A stretch of DNA of 5,545 nt from Sulfurovum sp. (lineage in GTDB: Bacteria; Campylobacterota; Campylobacteria; Campylobacterales; Sulfurovaceae): contig JANTFF010000065.1 in assembly GCA_024763575.1 (NCBI GenBank), forward strand, positions 1 through 5,545, in the 5' to 3' direction. Position numbers and translations under genes: made by a program. Positions within the stretch are counted from its first letter, which is position 1, and the number at the start of each line of letters is the position of its first letter. A model generated the notes under the pieces. The model did not search any database, was not told the DNA's origin, and was given only the letters and a program-made list of their open reading frames with translations. Of this stretch, positions 5,490 through 5,545 are shown in pieces.

Positions 5490-5545
5490 ATACTCTACTT
5501 TTTACTCTATTTACTGTTACAATCTCATAATTAGCACTATTAGCT
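5470..5545 (-). CDS. lpxC: C-terminal end of LpxC (UDP-3-O-acyl-GlcNAc deacetylase), partial
   Basis: A frame open at the right edge gives 24 residues ending in YEIVTVNRVKSRVFEKSFA and a TAA at 5470-5472. LpxC is the zinc deacetylase that commits UDP-3-O-acyl-GlcNAc to lipid A synthesis. The fragment contains no catalytic motif, so the call rests on context: lpxC is the gene upstream of the tsaB-like/thrB pair in Campylobacter and Helicobacter, and a tail of the form EIV...-FA with a small-residue end is plausible for LpxC from this group. It overlaps the start of the tsaB-like gene by 20 nt, which suggests co-transcription. Confidence 0.6.
   Translation of the reverse strand, partial: ANSANYEIVTVNRVKSRVFEKSFA

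Overview
The window is AT-rich (roughly one third G+C by eye) and is almost entirely filled by one minus-strand gene cluster. Read in the direction of transcription, from the right edge to the left, the order is lpxC (3' end only), a short tsaB-like gene, thrB, ylxR, infB, rbfA and rimP. After a convergent hairpin comes a small plus-strand unit, then the first codons of a further minus-strand gene that looks like ribD. From memory, this order (lpxC / tsaB-like / thrB / ylxR-like / infB / rbfA / rimP) matches Helicobacter pylori and Campylobacter jejuni. It differs from the rimP-nusA-infB-rbfA order of other proteobacteria. With the base composition, this points to a member of the Campylobacterota (Epsilonproteobacteria), perhaps of the Sulfurimonas/Sulfurovum type. 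The genus is a guess.

The right part (4102-5545) holds the end of lpxC (lipid A synthesis), a reduced 155-residue TsaB-like protein (t6A tRNA modification partner) that overlaps lpxC by 20 nt, and thrB (homoserine kinase). The last two both appear to start with TTG. The centre (1137-4080) holds ylxR, a small protein with two CxxC pairs, and infB, which overlaps it by 8 nt and encodes an 899-residue IF2 with two IF2_N modules separated by a long Lys/Glu-rich linker. The left part (305-1109) holds rbfA and rimP, which overlap by 14 nt and act in 30S subunit maturation. Four of the genes (ylxR, infB, rbfA, rimP) therefore serve ribosome maturation and translation initiation. Tight spacing and three overlaps suggest one transcript with translational coupling.

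The left end (1-304) is the least explained part. A perfect 10-bp-arm palindrome sits one base past the rimP stop and probably terminates transcription from both sides. Facing it is a possible 31-codon plus-strand gene with its own TATAAT box and Shine-Dalgarno sequence. ribD starts at 70 on the minus strand behind a strong AAAGGAG. The other notable non-coding element is an array of 7-bp repeats between infB and rbfA, which supplies in-frame stop codons and contains three TTCAC cores. I found no mobile element, CRISPR array, tRNA or rRNA, and no clearly new multi-gene system. The best candidates for something undescribed are the small plus-strand unit and the heptamer array.
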